From the NCBI GenBank assembly GCA_963745765.1, contig CAVUYQ010000032.1:1-64000 (forward strand): 64,000 nt of DNA. The letters run 5' to 3'. The DNA comes from Ww85 sp963745765 (GTDB lineage Bacteria > Desulfobacterota > Desulfobulbia > Desulfobulbales > Desulfocapsaceae). Numbering within the stretch: position 1 is the first letter of the stretch; every line of letters begins with the position of its first letter. Shown here piece by piece: positions 1-9,036 of the stretch. Position numbers and translations under genes: made by a program. The notes under the pieces are model-generated. The model saw nothing but the letters and a program-made list of their open reading frames with translations. It made no database searches and was not told where the DNA came from.

Positions 1-1496
1 TCGTCCAAGTCAATAAGGGAGAGCGTGAGGGGGAGTTTCTGTTTGGCGAGAGCACGATTATGGAGGCGCCGCGTTTCTACCAGGGTATTAAAGACCTGCC
101 TCTGCAAACGTCTTTACCCATCATTAGCTGGCATTGGGCCATTCCGCAGTTTACCGGACCGATGATCCCAGCGATGGTGCTCAGAAGAGTTCCGCAGAGT
201 CTGCAAGACCTCTGGCTGGACACACCAAAGTGGAAAGTCATTGCGGCGTTCCTCATTAGTACTCTCGCAGCGCTCCTGCTGTTCGCCTTTCACCATGCGA
301 TTAACCGCCGCGAAATCGAAAACCGGGTCGGCGACCTGCTGCATCGTGCCCTGACACCAATCGCGATCCTCGTAGTGCTCTGGAGCCTAAAGAATTTTAT
401 CTACCACCAACTCGTTGTTTTAGGCGCATTGTTGACCTTGGTTGTCGATATGGGAACCATTTTGACCAATGCCAGCGCAGTTTGGCTTTTATGGTTGCTC
501 ATTCTCGCTATTTTCGAGCACATCGTCCAGGCAAGGAAGATCCCGGAAGAGAGCCCCGACGCGCATCTCTGGCGTCTTGGTGCTCGTACCATCGGCACTG
601 CAGTCAGCGTGGTTATCATCGGTTATGCAGCACAGGAACTGGGGCTGCCTCTCTACAGCGTTGTGACTGGACTAGGCGTTGGCGGTTTGGCCGTCGCGCT
701 AGCCATTCGTCCGACTCTCGAAAACCTGATCGGCGGCATCATGCTCTATGTCGACCAGCCTGTGCGGATCGGGGATTTCTGCTCTTTCGGTGACAAAACC
801 GGCACTGTCGAAGCCATCGGCTTGCGCACGACCAAGATCCGGGCACTCGATCGCACTTTGATTTCGATTCCCAACGCCGCTCTCGCAGATATGCAGCTGA
901 TCAACTGGGCGAAATGCGATCGGATGCTGATCACTGCCAACATCGGTTTACGCTACGAGACCGAAAATGATCAATTACGCCATGTGCTTGTGAAGTTTCG
1001 CGAGATGCTCCATGCCCATCCTAAGATCGACTCCGAAACGGTGCGCGTGCGCTTCGCAGACTTTGGTCAATCTTCCCTCGACATTGGTGTCCGAATATAC
1101 GCACTGACCCGAGACTTCAACGAATATTACGCCATACGCGAAGACGTCTTGCTGCGAATGAGCGAGATAGTTAAAAATTCGGGAAGTGGCTTTGCATTTC
1201 CTTCACAGACGCTCTACATGGGAAGCGACGACGGGCTTGACGTTGAACGTGGCAAGACAGCTGCAAAAGAAGTCGCATCTTGGCGCAGAGCCGGCAAGTT
1301 GCCGTTTCCAAGACTTGATCCCGACAGAATTGCGCAGCTCAAAGATACGCTCGACTATCCGCCGCGGGGCTCGGTTGAGGCCGGTAATATTGAGTCGCAG
1401 GTGTGGGAAACATCCGAAGTGCTGTCCGCCGAGCCGGTCGATGAAGATGAGAGCGATCGTGAACTGCCATCGCAAAAACGTGAAGAACTTTCATAG
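1..1496 (+). CDS. MscS-family mechanosensitive channel, 5' truncated
   Basis: This is the C-terminal part of a large MscS-type channel of the inner membrane, which releases solutes on hypo-osmotic shock. The frame is open to base 3 without a start. The residues before the first Met (position 60) include a GEFLF stretch like the conserved periplasmic segment of long MscS-like proteins, so the gene begins outside the window and Met60 is internal. Hydrophobic segments follow at about residues 75-205 (counted from Met60). The glycine/alanine-rich pore helix is at VTGLGVGGLAVALA, followed by the beta domain (QPVRIGDFC...GTVEAIGLRTTKIR) and a C-terminal alpha/beta domain. The acidic C-terminal tail is not conserved. 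Family assignment is firm; the stimulus is unknown. Confidence 0.88.
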   Translation, partial: VQVNKGEREGEFLFGESTIMEAPRFYQGIKDLPLQTSLPIISWHWAIPQFTGPMIPAMVLRRVPQSLQDLWLDTPKWKVIAAFLISTLAALLLFAFHHAINRREIENRVGDLLHRALTPIAILVVLWSLKNFIYHQLVVLGALLTLVVDMGTILTNASAVWLLWLLILAIFEHIVQARKIPEESPDAHLWRLGARTIGTAVSVVIIGYAAQELGLPLYSVVTGLGVGGLAVALAIRPTLENLIGGIMLYVDQPVRIGDFCSFGDKTGTVEAIGLRTTKIRALDRTLISIPNAALADMQLINWAKCDRMLITANIGLRYETENDQLRHVLVKFREMLHAHPKIDSETVRVRFADFGQSSLDIGVRIYALTRDFNEYYAIREDVLLRMSEIVKNSGSGFAFPSQTLYMGSDDGLDVERGKTAAKEVASWRRAGKLPFPRLDPDRIAQLKDTLDYPPRGSVEAGNIESQVWETSEVLSAEPVDEDESDRELPSQKREELS

Positions 1497-1878
1497 AGGG
1501 TTAAAGGTGATGATACGTAAGTCATGTCATCACATTGACCATTCCCGAAAGATTGCCGCTTTGCTGGTGAGTTTTCCTACCTGCCAGATTGATCTGATAA
1601 CGGCAGTATTGCAGATGAAAATCGACTGCCTGTGAAACTTTCAGAGTCATCTCCTGATTACAAGTTAATATCACAGCTGATCCTTCAAGCAGAGGTTTGC
1701 CAATGAACATCTCTGCCCCCCTTGAAGATTCATAAATCGTCCAAGATAATCTGAGAATAAGTTGACCCAAGTTCCCTCTTTTTAAGCCGGTCATCCTATT
1801 AGACAAAATGAATTATTTCGTCTATTGTCTTTCGAAACGGAAATTGTACGTTACTACTTGAAAAGCTGAAACATTATC
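1497..1878. other. Intergenic, no gene recognised
   Basis: Stop-rich, AT-leaning sequence of about 380 bases between the MscS gene and the MFS gene. One copy of the 11-mer ATTAGACAAAA lies at 1798-1808, shortly before the MFS start. I see no credible coding frame. Confidence 0.5.
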
Positions 1879-3081
1879 ATGTTCGAAGGAAAAGGCGTCA
1901 CCGTCTTGAATCAGATTCCATCTGGGGTGTGGGTGCTCGGCATTGTCAGTATGTTGATGGACATCTCTTCGGAAATGGTTCATAGCCTGTTGCCAATGTT
2001 CATGGTCACGACTCTAGGAGCAAGCGCTTTCGTAGTCGGTTTGATTGAAGGGCTCGGCGAGTCCACCGCGCTAATCGTCAAAATATTCTCTGGTTCGCTG
2101 AGTGACTACTGGAGCAAGCGCAAGGGGATCGTGGTGTTCGGCTACGCATTGGGCGCTCTTACCAAACCTGTTTTTGCCATCGCGCCGACTGTCGGTGTCG
2201 TGCTGGCTGCCCGACTGTTTGATCGGGTTGGAAAAGGCGTCCGTGGCGCACCACGCGATGCTCTGGTGGCCGACATCGCGCCGCCGCACCTACGCGGGGC
2301 GGCCTTTGGTCTACGGCAGTCCCTCGACACCGTTGGAGCTTGTCTTGGTCCGCTACTGGCCGTCGGTTTGATGTTGCTGTGGTCCAATGATTTTCGAGCC
2401 GTGTTTTGGGTTGCTGTTATTCCAGGTATCGCAGCCGTCGTACTACTTATTTTTGGCTTGTATGAACCGGCACCTCTTCAGGCAGAAAAACGTACAAATC
2501 CAATTTGTCGAGAAAATTTATACCGCCTCGGCGCTTCATATTGGTGGGTGGTCTGCATAGGCGCAACTTTCACTCTCGCCAGATTCAGCGAAGCATTCTT
2601 AGTACTACGCGCACAACAGGGTGGTATGCCGGTAGCGCTGGTACCACTTGTAATGGTAGCAATGAACGTAATCTACTCGCTGTCAGCTTATCCATTTGGC
2701 AAACTCTCTGACCACGCGAGTCAGACAAAATTACTGACGCTTGGACTCCTCGTACTGGTAGCAGCGGATTTAGTACTCGCCTTTAACGATCATTGGAGCG
2801 TTGTGTTGGCTGGCGTTTCGCTTTGGGGTATTCATATGGGTATCACCCAAGGCTTACTCGCTAAGATGGTTGCAGATACGGCACCTGCAGATCTGCGAGG
2901 TATGGCTTTTGGCTTCTTCAATCTTGTGAGCGGGATTGCAATGCTTTTGGCCAGCACTGTCGCGGGCTTCTTGTGGGATAGACTTGGAGCATCGGTAACG
3001 TTTTATACTGGGGCTATCTTCTGTGTTGTTACACTTGGCGTTTTGGCATTGCGATCGGATAACCAAGTTGTCAGCGGCTAG
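1879..3081 (+). CDS. MFS transporter
   Basis: A 400-residue major facilitator superfamily permease with about 12 hydrophobic segments. Between segments 2 and 3 the loop reads SGSLSDYWSKRKG, a version of the MFS signature G-x3-D-R/K-x-G-R/K-R/K. A second conserved stretch, DRVGKGVRGAPRDALVAD (about residues 115-132), is typical of an MFS subgroup often found near metal or stress genes. The substrate cannot be read from sequence. It stands alone, with stop-rich DNA on both sides. Confidence 0.85.
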   Translation: MFEGKGVTVLNQIPSGVWVLGIVSMLMDISSEMVHSLLPMFMVTTLGASAFVVGLIEGLGESTALIVKIFSGSLSDYWSKRKGIVVFGYALGALTKPVFAIAPTVGVVLAARLFDRVGKGVRGAPRDALVADIAPPHLRGAAFGLRQSLDTVGACLGPLLAVGLMLLWSNDFRAVFWVAVIPGIAAVVLLIFGLYEPAPLQAEKRTNPICRENLYRLGASYWWVVCIGATFTLARFSEAFLVLRAQQGGMPVALVPLVMVAMNVIYSLSAYPFGKLSDHASQTKLLTLGLLVLVAADLVLAFNDHWSVVLAGVSLWGIHMGITQGLLAKMVADTAPADLRGMAFGFFNLVSGIAMLLASTVAGFLWDRLGASVTFYTGAIFCVVTLGVLALRSDNQVVSG

Positions 3082-3162
3082 CGGATGATCTCCTCTGATT
3101 TTAGTGTTTGCCCCAAGAGAATCAAGAAATTTATACCAGGTTGAACCCGTCTATCTTTATAC

Positions 3163-3233
3163 ATTAGACAAAACTGATTTTATAAATTGATGCAGGTTTG
3201 CAGTCTGCCAAAACACTCAAGCATTAGACAAAA
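3163..3233 (+). repeat. Direct repeats ATTAGACAAAA (two copies here, a third at 1798)
   Basis: Two exact copies of ATTAGACAAAA start at 3163 and 3223, exactly 60 bases apart, just after the MFS gene. A third exact copy starts at 1798, just before it. Three identical 11-mers bracketing one gene, next to an integrase remnant, could be recombination or regulator sites. The function is unknown. Confidence 0.4.
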
Positions 3234-3318
3234 TGTATCTGCCTGAAAAGATGCACTGAATGAGCAGACGATTTTCACCCTTCCAAAGTCAAAATATCTG
3301 TGCTTTTTTGGAAGTTGG

Positions 3319-3772
3319 TTATGTCGTCAGGCAGCAAGGAGAGAATTGGGTGTATAGAAGATGATCAGGAAGAACTGAACCGCTCCGCTCTGCTCCGCAG
3401 AAAAAGTAACAAACCGTATCTTTAGCAACATAAGCTTCCCTGCCAATCCGGCACTTCTCGCTAAGACCGATTTGGCGGGAGAGCTTGACGAAAGTCCATC
3501 TGACCATACAGTCAGTGAGCGCTATGCCCTGATTGGACAGGAAGAAGTTGGGTGCGGTGGATCGGGGCTGAAGTTGATTGAGTTGCCGAAGATACTGCTC
3601 GAGATTTTGCACAGTAGTAGGATGCAAAGGAATCAGGCGGGACTTGCTGAACTTCGTCAACCGAACGGTCAAAACCTTCTGATCGAGATCAACGTCGCTA
3701 CGGTCAAGGCGAATGACCTCGCCGATCCGCATTCCGGTAACGGCCATCAGACCAAAGAGGGTGTAATAGGTC
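3319..3772 (-). pseudogene. Tyrosine recombinase/integrase fragment
   Basis: About 95 residues resemble the first half of a XerC/D-type catalytic domain. The stretch TYYTLFGLMAVTGMRIGEVI contains the first catalytic Arg context, followed by SDVDLDQKVLTVRL and SKSRLIPLHP. The second half (H-x-x-R box and catalytic Tyr) is absent; after about 3480 the frame loses similarity. The N-terminal side stops exactly at base 3772, where the IS66-type element begins, so the transposon cut the gene. It lacks the extra helix region that marks integron integrases, so it does not look like intI. Confidence 0.7.
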
Positions 3773-3856
3773 GTGTCCTTTCGGCAAGCCTGCCATGACC
3801 CAACGAAGCTGATTTGCTACAATCGGTATCTTTCTTATAACCAATGGAGGATTACC

Positions 3857-4246
3857 GATGAGCCGACCTGCATCTTCTCACTACCTCACTTAAAGATGTT
3901 CAAACCCGATTTACCAACTGGCGTGAAACCAGACCACGTAAAGGCCGTATTCCAGAAGATTTATGGACTGCGGCAGTGATGTTGGGCAATGAGTATTCTA
4001 TCCATAGGATATCTCGAGCATTGCGGTTGAAGCCACAGCGAACTCAAAGCAAGGGTGGAAAAATTTCATTCAAGCCCAGCTCCTTCACTGGATTTTATTC
4101 CCTTAGATATATCTCCGCCGCATCCAGCAGAATGTATCGTTGAGATGGAACATCGCAACGGCAACAAGATGAGGATGCACTTCAAAGGAAAAGCGGATCT
4201 TGACCTCCAGTCTTTCGCTGAGGCTTTCTGGGGTGGGAAGGTATGA
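3857..4246 (+). pseudogene. IS66 tnpA-like accessory gene, frameshifted
   Basis: Three reading frames must be joined to give one protein: MSRPASSHYLT, then LKDVQTRFTNWRETRPRKGR...ISRALRLKP, then LKARVEKFHSSPAPS...VEMEHRNGNKMRM to the end at 4246. The middle part looks like the helix-turn-helix region of the IS66 TnpA-like protein; the last part has the usual E-x-EHRNGxxMR motif. Shifts lie near 3890 and 4035. Its end overlaps the tnpB start (ATGA). TnpA may be dispensable or supplied elsewhere, so the element could be inactive or trans-dependent. Confidence 0.65.
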
Positions 4247-4620
4247 TCCAGATAACTCCCCATATGCGCATAATGCTGGCCGTGGAACCGGCAGACTTTA
4301 GAAAAGGTATTGATGGTTTGGCAGGGATTGTCAAACGATCCCTGCAATCAGATCCGTTTGATGGGACCCTGTTTCTTTTCCGCAATAAGAGAGGAACGGC
4401 AATAAAAATAATCAGTTATGATGGGCAAGGGTTTTGGCTCTGCCAAAAACGGCTTTCCCGCGGGCGCTTTTGTTGGTGGCCGGAAAAGCTCGATCGAAAA
4501 TCACAGCTCCTTGCTGCCCATGAAGTGCAGTTACTCCTCTGGAACGGTAATCCGGATGCAGCACCGGCTGTAATGTGGAAAAAAATATCGCCTGCGCCAT
4601 TTTTAACGGGACACACGTAA
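4243..4620 (+). CDS. tnpB: IS66 Orf2 family protein TnpB
   Basis: A 125-residue accessory protein of IS66 transposition. Signature stretches are PADFRKGIDGLAGIV (family form DMRKGxDGLA), GTLFLFRNKRGTAIKIISYDGQGFWL and QKRLSRGRF. Length matches the family. It overlaps the upstream tnpA remnant by an ATGA and is followed after 47 bases by the DUF4338 gene. The C-terminal about 25 residues diverge from the usual end. Confidence 0.88.
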   Translation: MIQITPHMRIMLAVEPADFRKGIDGLAGIVKRSLQSDPFDGTLFLFRNKRGTAIKIISYDGQGFWLCQKRLSRGRFCWWPEKLDRKSQLLAAHEVQLLLWNGNPDAAPAVMWKKISPAPFLTGHT

Positions 4621-4667
4621 CGCAATAGTGTACAACACTCTCTGAACAACCTTATAAGGAGAGTGGT

Positions 4668-5519
4668 ATGCGATATTGCGGTCGAGATTTCACTGAAGAA
4701 GAAATTGCCTGGATCCGGCAGATCATAACTGATCATCCTGAGCTGAGTCGGAAAGACCTTTCGATTCTCTTTTGCCAGACTTCTAACTGGTTAAAGCCCG
4801 ATGGCGGCACAAAAGACATGAGCTGCCGGGTTGCCATGTTAAGAATGGAAAAGGATGGTCATTTTACTCTCCCTCCTCCCAAAACGAAACACACCGCACC
4901 ATACAAAAAGATACGTACCCTGTGGACTGTAGAACAGCCTGAGATCAACAAAAAAGCAGGTGAGTTCAGTCTCGAACTGGAGCTGGTCGATAAATCCGGC
5001 AGCGCATTATGGAACGAGTTTATAGACCGTTACCACTACCTGGGTTACAAAACCCTTCCAGGTGCACAGTTGAGATATTTTGTCAAAGCAGAAGGGCAGA
5101 TACTCGCCCTTCTTGGGTTTGGGGCGGCAGCCTGGAAGACGGCCCCCCGTGATAATCATATCGGCTGGGACAGGGCCACGAGAAAAAAGAACCTGCACCT
5201 GATTGTCAATAATGCCAGATTCTTGATTCTGCCCTGGGTCCGCTCAAAGAATCTGGGCTCAAAGATTTTATCACTGGTCAGCAGACAGATTTCCGATGAT
5301 TGGCAGGAGCGGTATAACTATCGGCCGGTATTGCTCGAGACATTTGTCGAAAAGCAGCGTTTTCGGGGGACCTGCTACAAGGCAGCGAACTGGCTTGTAG
5401 TTGGCGAAACCTGCGGCAAGGGAAAACTCGGCAACAGTGAGGGCGAGGTGCCGACAAAGACTGTCTGGCTCTATCCGCTCTGCAAAGATTTTCGTACCAG
5501 GTTATCCGGGACCTTATAA
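4668..5519 (+). CDS. DUF4338 / DruA-like protein carried by IS66 element
   Basis: A 283-residue protein of the DUF4338 family, whose named member is DruA of the Druantia anti-phage system. Diagnostic stretches are NEFIDRYHYLGY, GAQLRYFV, LALLGFGAAAWKTAPRDNHIGW, NNARFLILPWVRSKNLGSKILS, LLETFVEKQRFRGTCYKAANW and VGETCGKGK. The start at 4668 has a strong AAGGAGAG ribosome site. Its stop overlaps the tnpC start (TAATG at 5517-5521), so it is probably translated together with the transposase. No other Druantia gene (such as the DruE helicase) is nearby. DNA binding or a role in transposition is inference; no catalytic site is assigned. Confidence 0.82.
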   Translation: MRYCGRDFTEEEIAWIRQIITDHPELSRKDLSILFCQTSNWLKPDGGTKDMSCRVAMLRMEKDGHFTLPPPKTKHTAPYKKIRTLWTVEQPEINKKAGEFSLELELVDKSGSALWNEFIDRYHYLGYKTLPGAQLRYFVKAEGQILALLGFGAAAWKTAPRDNHIGWDRATRKKNLHLIVNNARFLILPWVRSKNLGSKILSLVSRQISDDWQERYNYRPVLLETFVEKQRFRGTCYKAANWLVVGETCGKGKLGNSEGEVPTKTVWLYPLCKDFRTRLSGTL

Positions 5520-7081
5520 TGAAGGTCAAGAAGTTAGAAATCAGTGGCAGCGAGGTTGAGGCGCTGCTTGAACGGGTAAAGGATAATATGGCTCACGAGG
5601 ATTACCAGATTATCAAAGGCCTGGTCGATACTCATCTGCTCCTGGGACAGGCTGTGAGCGAAAAAAAGAGTTCCATCAGTCGACTGCTGAAGATGATCTT
5701 CGGTGCTAAGACGGAAAAGACCAGGAATATCTGCAAAAGTTTAATAAAAGAGAAAACTGAAAAGGACACAAAGCCTAAAGGGCACGGCAAAAACAGTGCG
5801 AATGATTACGTGGGCGCAAAAACCATAAAAGTCGATCATACCGCACTTCAGCATTGCGATCCCTGCCCATTGTGTCAGGACGGAAGACTCTACCGGCAAA
5901 CTGTTCCAGGAGTGATTGTTCGCATCAATGGGGCAGCACCCCTTCAGGCAATTGTCTATGAACTGGAAAAATTACGCTGCAACATCTGCGGCAAGGTGTT
6001 TACCGCAGATGTGCCGGTTGAGGCCGGGGCGAAAAAATATGACGAGACCGCCTCGGCTATGCTTGCTGTCCTGCGATATGGCAGCGGTTTACCTCTTCAT
6101 CGCATTGCCAGATTGCAAGCCGCGATGGGAATACCTCTTGCCGCCTCCACCGCATGGGATGTCCTTGAAAAATCAGCCGACAAAATCCATCCGGTTTTCC
6201 CCGAACTCGTCAGACAGGCAGCCCAGGCGGATGTTGTTCATAATGATGACACCAACATGAAAGTCCTGAACTTGATGACGGAAAATAAAGACGAAGCACA
6301 GAAAACATCTCGAACAGGAGTGTTCACCACCGGTATTCTCTCGATACACAATGGACGGAAGATAGCACTGTTTTTCACCGGTCGTAACCACGCCGGCGAG
6401 AATATGGCAAAAGTACTGGCTGCACGACAGAACGGCCTGGACCCGCCGATCCAGATGTGTGACGCACTGGCACGAAATTCCTCAGATGAGTTCCAGTCTA
6501 TACTGGCCAACTGCCTCGTGCATGGGCGGAGAAACTTTGTCAACGTCGCCGATAATTTCCCCGATGAGTGCCTGCAAGTTCTGAAAGCGCTCGGAAAAGT
6601 CTATCACCACGAGGCCATCGTCAAAGAACAGGCCATGACGCCAGCCCGGAGATTGCAGTACCATCAAGCCAACAGTGGTCCGCTGCTGGAAAAACTGCAT
6701 GGTTGGATGAAAAAGCAACTCGATGACAAAAAAGTCGAACCGAATTCAAGCCTGGGCAAGGCGATCAACTATATGCTCAATCATTGGCAGGAGCTGACAC
6801 TTTTTCTCCGAGTTGAAAAAGCCCCATTGGACAATAATATCTGTGAAAGGGCACTCAAAATGGCTATCCTGCATCGGAAGAATTCACTTTTCTACAAGAC
6901 CGAGCATGGAGCTTACATCGGTGACATGTTCATGAGCATCATCCATACCTGCGCACTCTCAAATGTCAATCCCTTCGAATACCTGGAAGCTCTTCAGAAA
7001 AACTCTTCAGCTCTTTTCGCCAACTCCTCACGCTGGCTACCCTGGAATTATAAAGAAAACTTCACGTCACCCGTTTGTTGA
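5519..7081 (+). CDS. tnpC: IS66 family transposase TnpC
   Basis: A 520-residue DDE transposase, full length for IS66. Order: N-terminal helical region, a zinc-finger-like part (CDPCPLC, LRCNICGKVF), then the catalytic domain with VVHNDDTNMKVL, the CLVHGRRNFV stretch (family CxxHxRRKF) and NNICERALKMAILHRKNSLFYKTEHGAYIGDMFMSI, which holds the final acidic residue and the typical RKNxLF motif. Translationally coupled to the DUF4338 gene. The frame is intact, so it could still be active if the frameshifted tnpA-like gene is not needed. Confidence 0.92.
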   Translation: MKVKKLEISGSEVEALLERVKDNMAHEDYQIIKGLVDTHLLLGQAVSEKKSSISRLLKMIFGAKTEKTRNICKSLIKEKTEKDTKPKGHGKNSANDYVGAKTIKVDHTALQHCDPCPLCQDGRLYRQTVPGVIVRINGAAPLQAIVYELEKLRCNICGKVFTADVPVEAGAKKYDETASAMLAVLRYGSGLPLHRIARLQAAMGIPLAASTAWDVLEKSADKIHPVFPELVRQAAQADVVHNDDTNMKVLNLMTENKDEAQKTSRTGVFTTGILSIHNGRKIALFFTGRNHAGENMAKVLAARQNGLDPPIQMCDALARNSSDEFQSILANCLVHGRRNFVNVADNFPDECLQVLKALGKVYHHEAIVKEQAMTPARRLQYHQANSGPLLEKLHGWMKKQLDDKKVEPNSSLGKAINYMLNHWQELTLFLRVEKAPLDNNICERALKMAILHRKNSLFYKTEHGAYIGDMFMSIIHTCALSNVNPFEYLEALQKNSSALFANSSRWLPWNYKENFTSPVC

Positions 7082-7167
7082 GCAGGATCTTGGCAGAAAA
7101 AAATTCTCCCGCCTGGATTATACATCAACCTGCACCGTTGAGATAGACAGCCTTACCGAAAGAACAC

Positions 7168-7570
7168 AAGGCATCGGCTGGAGTTACCAATTCGGAACCC
7201 GCCGAAAATCAAAGCCCAGGAAGCTGAACGATTCATCCCGGGTAAGATCAACTATCCGAGTCTCTTTTTTTATTCATCTGAACATCCAACTTTTCAAACT
7301 CTTCCAAAAGCCGCTTGTGAGCAGCTTCTAACAGTCACTCCCACTTTCTGTAACCTTCAACCAAAATTATGCGGTCATCTGCGAAACGCACATATTCAAT
7401 GTACGTGAATCTACCGTAGCGGGTTACCAGCCAGCTCTCACCCCATCTGGCGCATAACATTGCTGCCCTCTTGCTCTTTGCAATTCCTGAAGTTACGTTG
7501 AATTATGGTCCCTGTGTACCTTCCATCCTCCCCTTCAGAGAAGTGTTATGCCTGGTTTCTCCTTCCCTAC
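7168..7570 (-). pseudogene. Group II intron remnant with reverse transcriptase fragment
   Basis: Read on the minus strand, 7443 to 7190 encodes ESWLVTRYGRFTYIEYVRFADD, then a stretch up to a stop codon (WE*LLEAAHKRLLEEFEKLDVQMNK), and after a frameshift SFSFLGFDFRRV. These are the YxDD catalytic and following segments of a group II intron RT of a family different from the two intact RTs here. The IS66 right end at 7167 removes the rest. The stretch 7444-7570 resembles intron RNA following the insertion point of the nested intron. I read it as what is left of the outer intron's distal part. Confidence 0.6.
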
Positions 7571-7674
7571 AGTGGGCCCCGTGGGCCTTGGTTCCCCACC
7601 TTCTCGGACAACATGTGTCCAGCGGTGTCGGGTCGGAGGAGGCGCCTACTCAAAGGCTTGCCTCCGTCCGCCGC

Positions 7675-7709
7675 TCAAACTGGACGTGCAGTTTTCCCGC
7701 ATCCAGCTT
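7675..7709 (-). ncRNA. Group II intron domain V
   Basis: On the minus strand AGCTGGATGCGGG pairs around a short loop with ACTGCACGTCCAGTTT, with the layout of the catalytic domain V hairpin. It lies about 70 bases past the stop of the intron RT, as expected. Confidence 0.6.
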
Positions 7710-7776
7710 TCACAAGGCTGCACTATTTCGCCGGTTCAAAGATGGTATTAAATTAACAAGACCTACAAGCCCCAAC

Positions 7777-9036
7777 TCACCATACAACTTCGATAGGCAG
7801 GTTCAACTTCCAGCCAGTATTACGCCATCGTTTGTGACGGTGCGACCAAAGCCGCCTGATGATCCAACGATCAAGCTGGTTGAATAACATTCTGACATGG
7901 GATTTCTTGTAATAGTTTCCCCATCCTCGGATGACCGGATTGATCTGTTCGATCAGCTCCCCTGTTGTTACAGGAGCTTTTCGACTAGTCCGCTTTCTGA
8001 TTTGCTCTTTGAAGTGGTCAATGGATTTCTGCCGAGGATAAGCATAAAGCGATCCCTGTACGGTACCACTTTTGATCTTATACGACGGCAAGTTCAGTGG
8101 CCGAGCCCCTCGCTTGATCTTATAGCCAAGAAACTCAAACCCTTGCCGCACATGCACTATTCGAGTTTTATCCTCATTCAACTCCACACCCAACTTCTCC
8201 AGCAACTTGGTGGCGAAAGCCAGTACCGATTGTGCTTCGGCCCTAGTACGACACGTCACCAGCCAATCGTCTGCGTACCTAGTCAATCGATACCCCTTTC
8301 GACGCATCTCACGGTCAAACGGAGTTAAAAGAACATTGCTGATCAATGGCGAGATCACCCCACCTTGGGGAACGCCTCTTTGCGTTTGACAGACCTTGCC
8401 ATCTTCCAAATAACCAACTTTCATGATCGACTCAAGTAACGCCAATACACGTCCGTCAGCTACCTGTTGATTGAGCAGCACCATCAATTTTTCATGGTCC
8501 GCTGATCCGAAAAAATCTTTCAGATCCGCATCCACTACCCACTCATGGCCTTGCTCAACCTCGCACCAGATCTTGCGCAATGCATCTTTTGCTGATCTTC
8601 CTCGCCGATATCCAAAGCTGGCTTCATCGAATACCGGTTCAAAGATAGGTTCCAGCCGATTCAGAAGCGCTTGCTGACACACCCTGTCATAAACTGTTGG
8701 TATGCCAAGTGGACGAAATTTTCCTGGCTGTCCCCTCTTAGGAATTAATTGCCGCTTCACCGGTTGGGGTCGGTAGATCTGCGAACGCAATTCATCATGT
8801 AACTGCGTAAGATTCCCTTCCAGGTCACTCGCAAAGTCGTCGATGCTTTGCCCGTCTACTCCACCGGCCCCTCGGTTGCGCTTAACCTTTTCCCAAGCTA
8901 ACTCCAAGTTTTTCAGCTTGTACACCTTATCCACTAACGAGTGGAACTTCTTCTCTCCTGTCGGATTCAGCCAGTGCGCCAATCTCCTCGGTCTATCGCC
9001 TAGGGGTTTTTCACTTAGGGAACTTTTCCTTGCCAT
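7777..9036 (-). CDS. ltrA: Group II intron reverse transcriptase/maturase
   Basis: A 419-residue intron-encoded protein that splices and mobilises its host RNA. RT blocks seen in order: WEKVKRNRGAGGVDG, PKRGQPGKFRPLGIPTVYDRVCQQAL, DADLKDFFGS, QRGVPQGGVISPLISNVLL, the catalytic RYADDWLV and GFEFLGYKIKRG. The maturase (X) domain follows (INPVIRGWGNYYKKSH...LDRWIIRRLWSHRHKR). There is no HNH endonuclease domain, as in intron classes that insert at DNA hairpins. The frame is complete and the YADD motif intact, so the protein may be active. Confidence 0.92.
   Translation of the reverse strand: MARKSSLSEKPLGDRPRRLAHWLNPTGEKKFHSLVDKVYKLKNLELAWEKVKRNRGAGGVDGQSIDDFASDLEGNLTQLHDELRSQIYRPQPVKRQLIPKRGQPGKFRPLGIPTVYDRVCQQALLNRLEPIFEPVFDEASFGYRRGRSAKDALRKIWCEVEQGHEWVVDADLKDFFGSADHEKLMVLLNQQVADGRVLALLESIMKVGYLEDGKVCQTQRGVPQGGVISPLISNVLLTPFDREMRRKGYRLTRYADDWLVTCRTRAEAQSVLAFATKLLEKLGVELNEDKTRIVHVRQGFEFLGYKIKRGARPLNLPSYKIKSGTVQGSLYAYPRQKSIDHFKEQIRKRTSRKAPVTTGELIEQINPVIRGWGNYYKKSHVRMLFNQLDRWIIRRLWSHRHKRWRNTGWKLNLPIEVVW

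Larger units (their letters stand above)
3773..7167 (+). mobile_element. IS66-family element with DUF4338 passenger
   Basis: Imperfect terminal inverted repeats of about 22 bases bound the element: left 3773-3794 (GTGTCCTTTCGGCAAGCCTG...), right 7146-7167, which reads GTGTTCTTTCGGTAAGGCTG... on the other strand. It carries four plus-strand genes in order: a tnpA-like accessory gene (frameshifted), tnpB, a DUF4338/DruA-like gene and tnpC. Neighbouring genes overlap or nearly so. The left end truncates an integrase gene and the right end truncates a group II intron RT remnant, which supports both boundaries. I found no matching 8-base target duplication. TIRs were identified by eye. Confidence 0.75.

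Noticed and set aside
3319..3772. Integron integrase for the cassette region
   Set aside because: The fragment resembles ordinary XerC/D-type recombinases, lacks the extra region of IntI, points away from the cassettes and lies about 6 kb from the first attC-like site.
4668..5519. A Druantia defence system
   Set aside because: Only the DUF4338 protein is present; no helicase or other Druantia gene is in the window, and the gene belongs to the IS66 transcription unit.
7471..7887. Small plus-strand proteins near 7.5-7.9 kb
   Set aside because: They lie antisense over the domain V/VI end of the group II intron, a known source of false genes.
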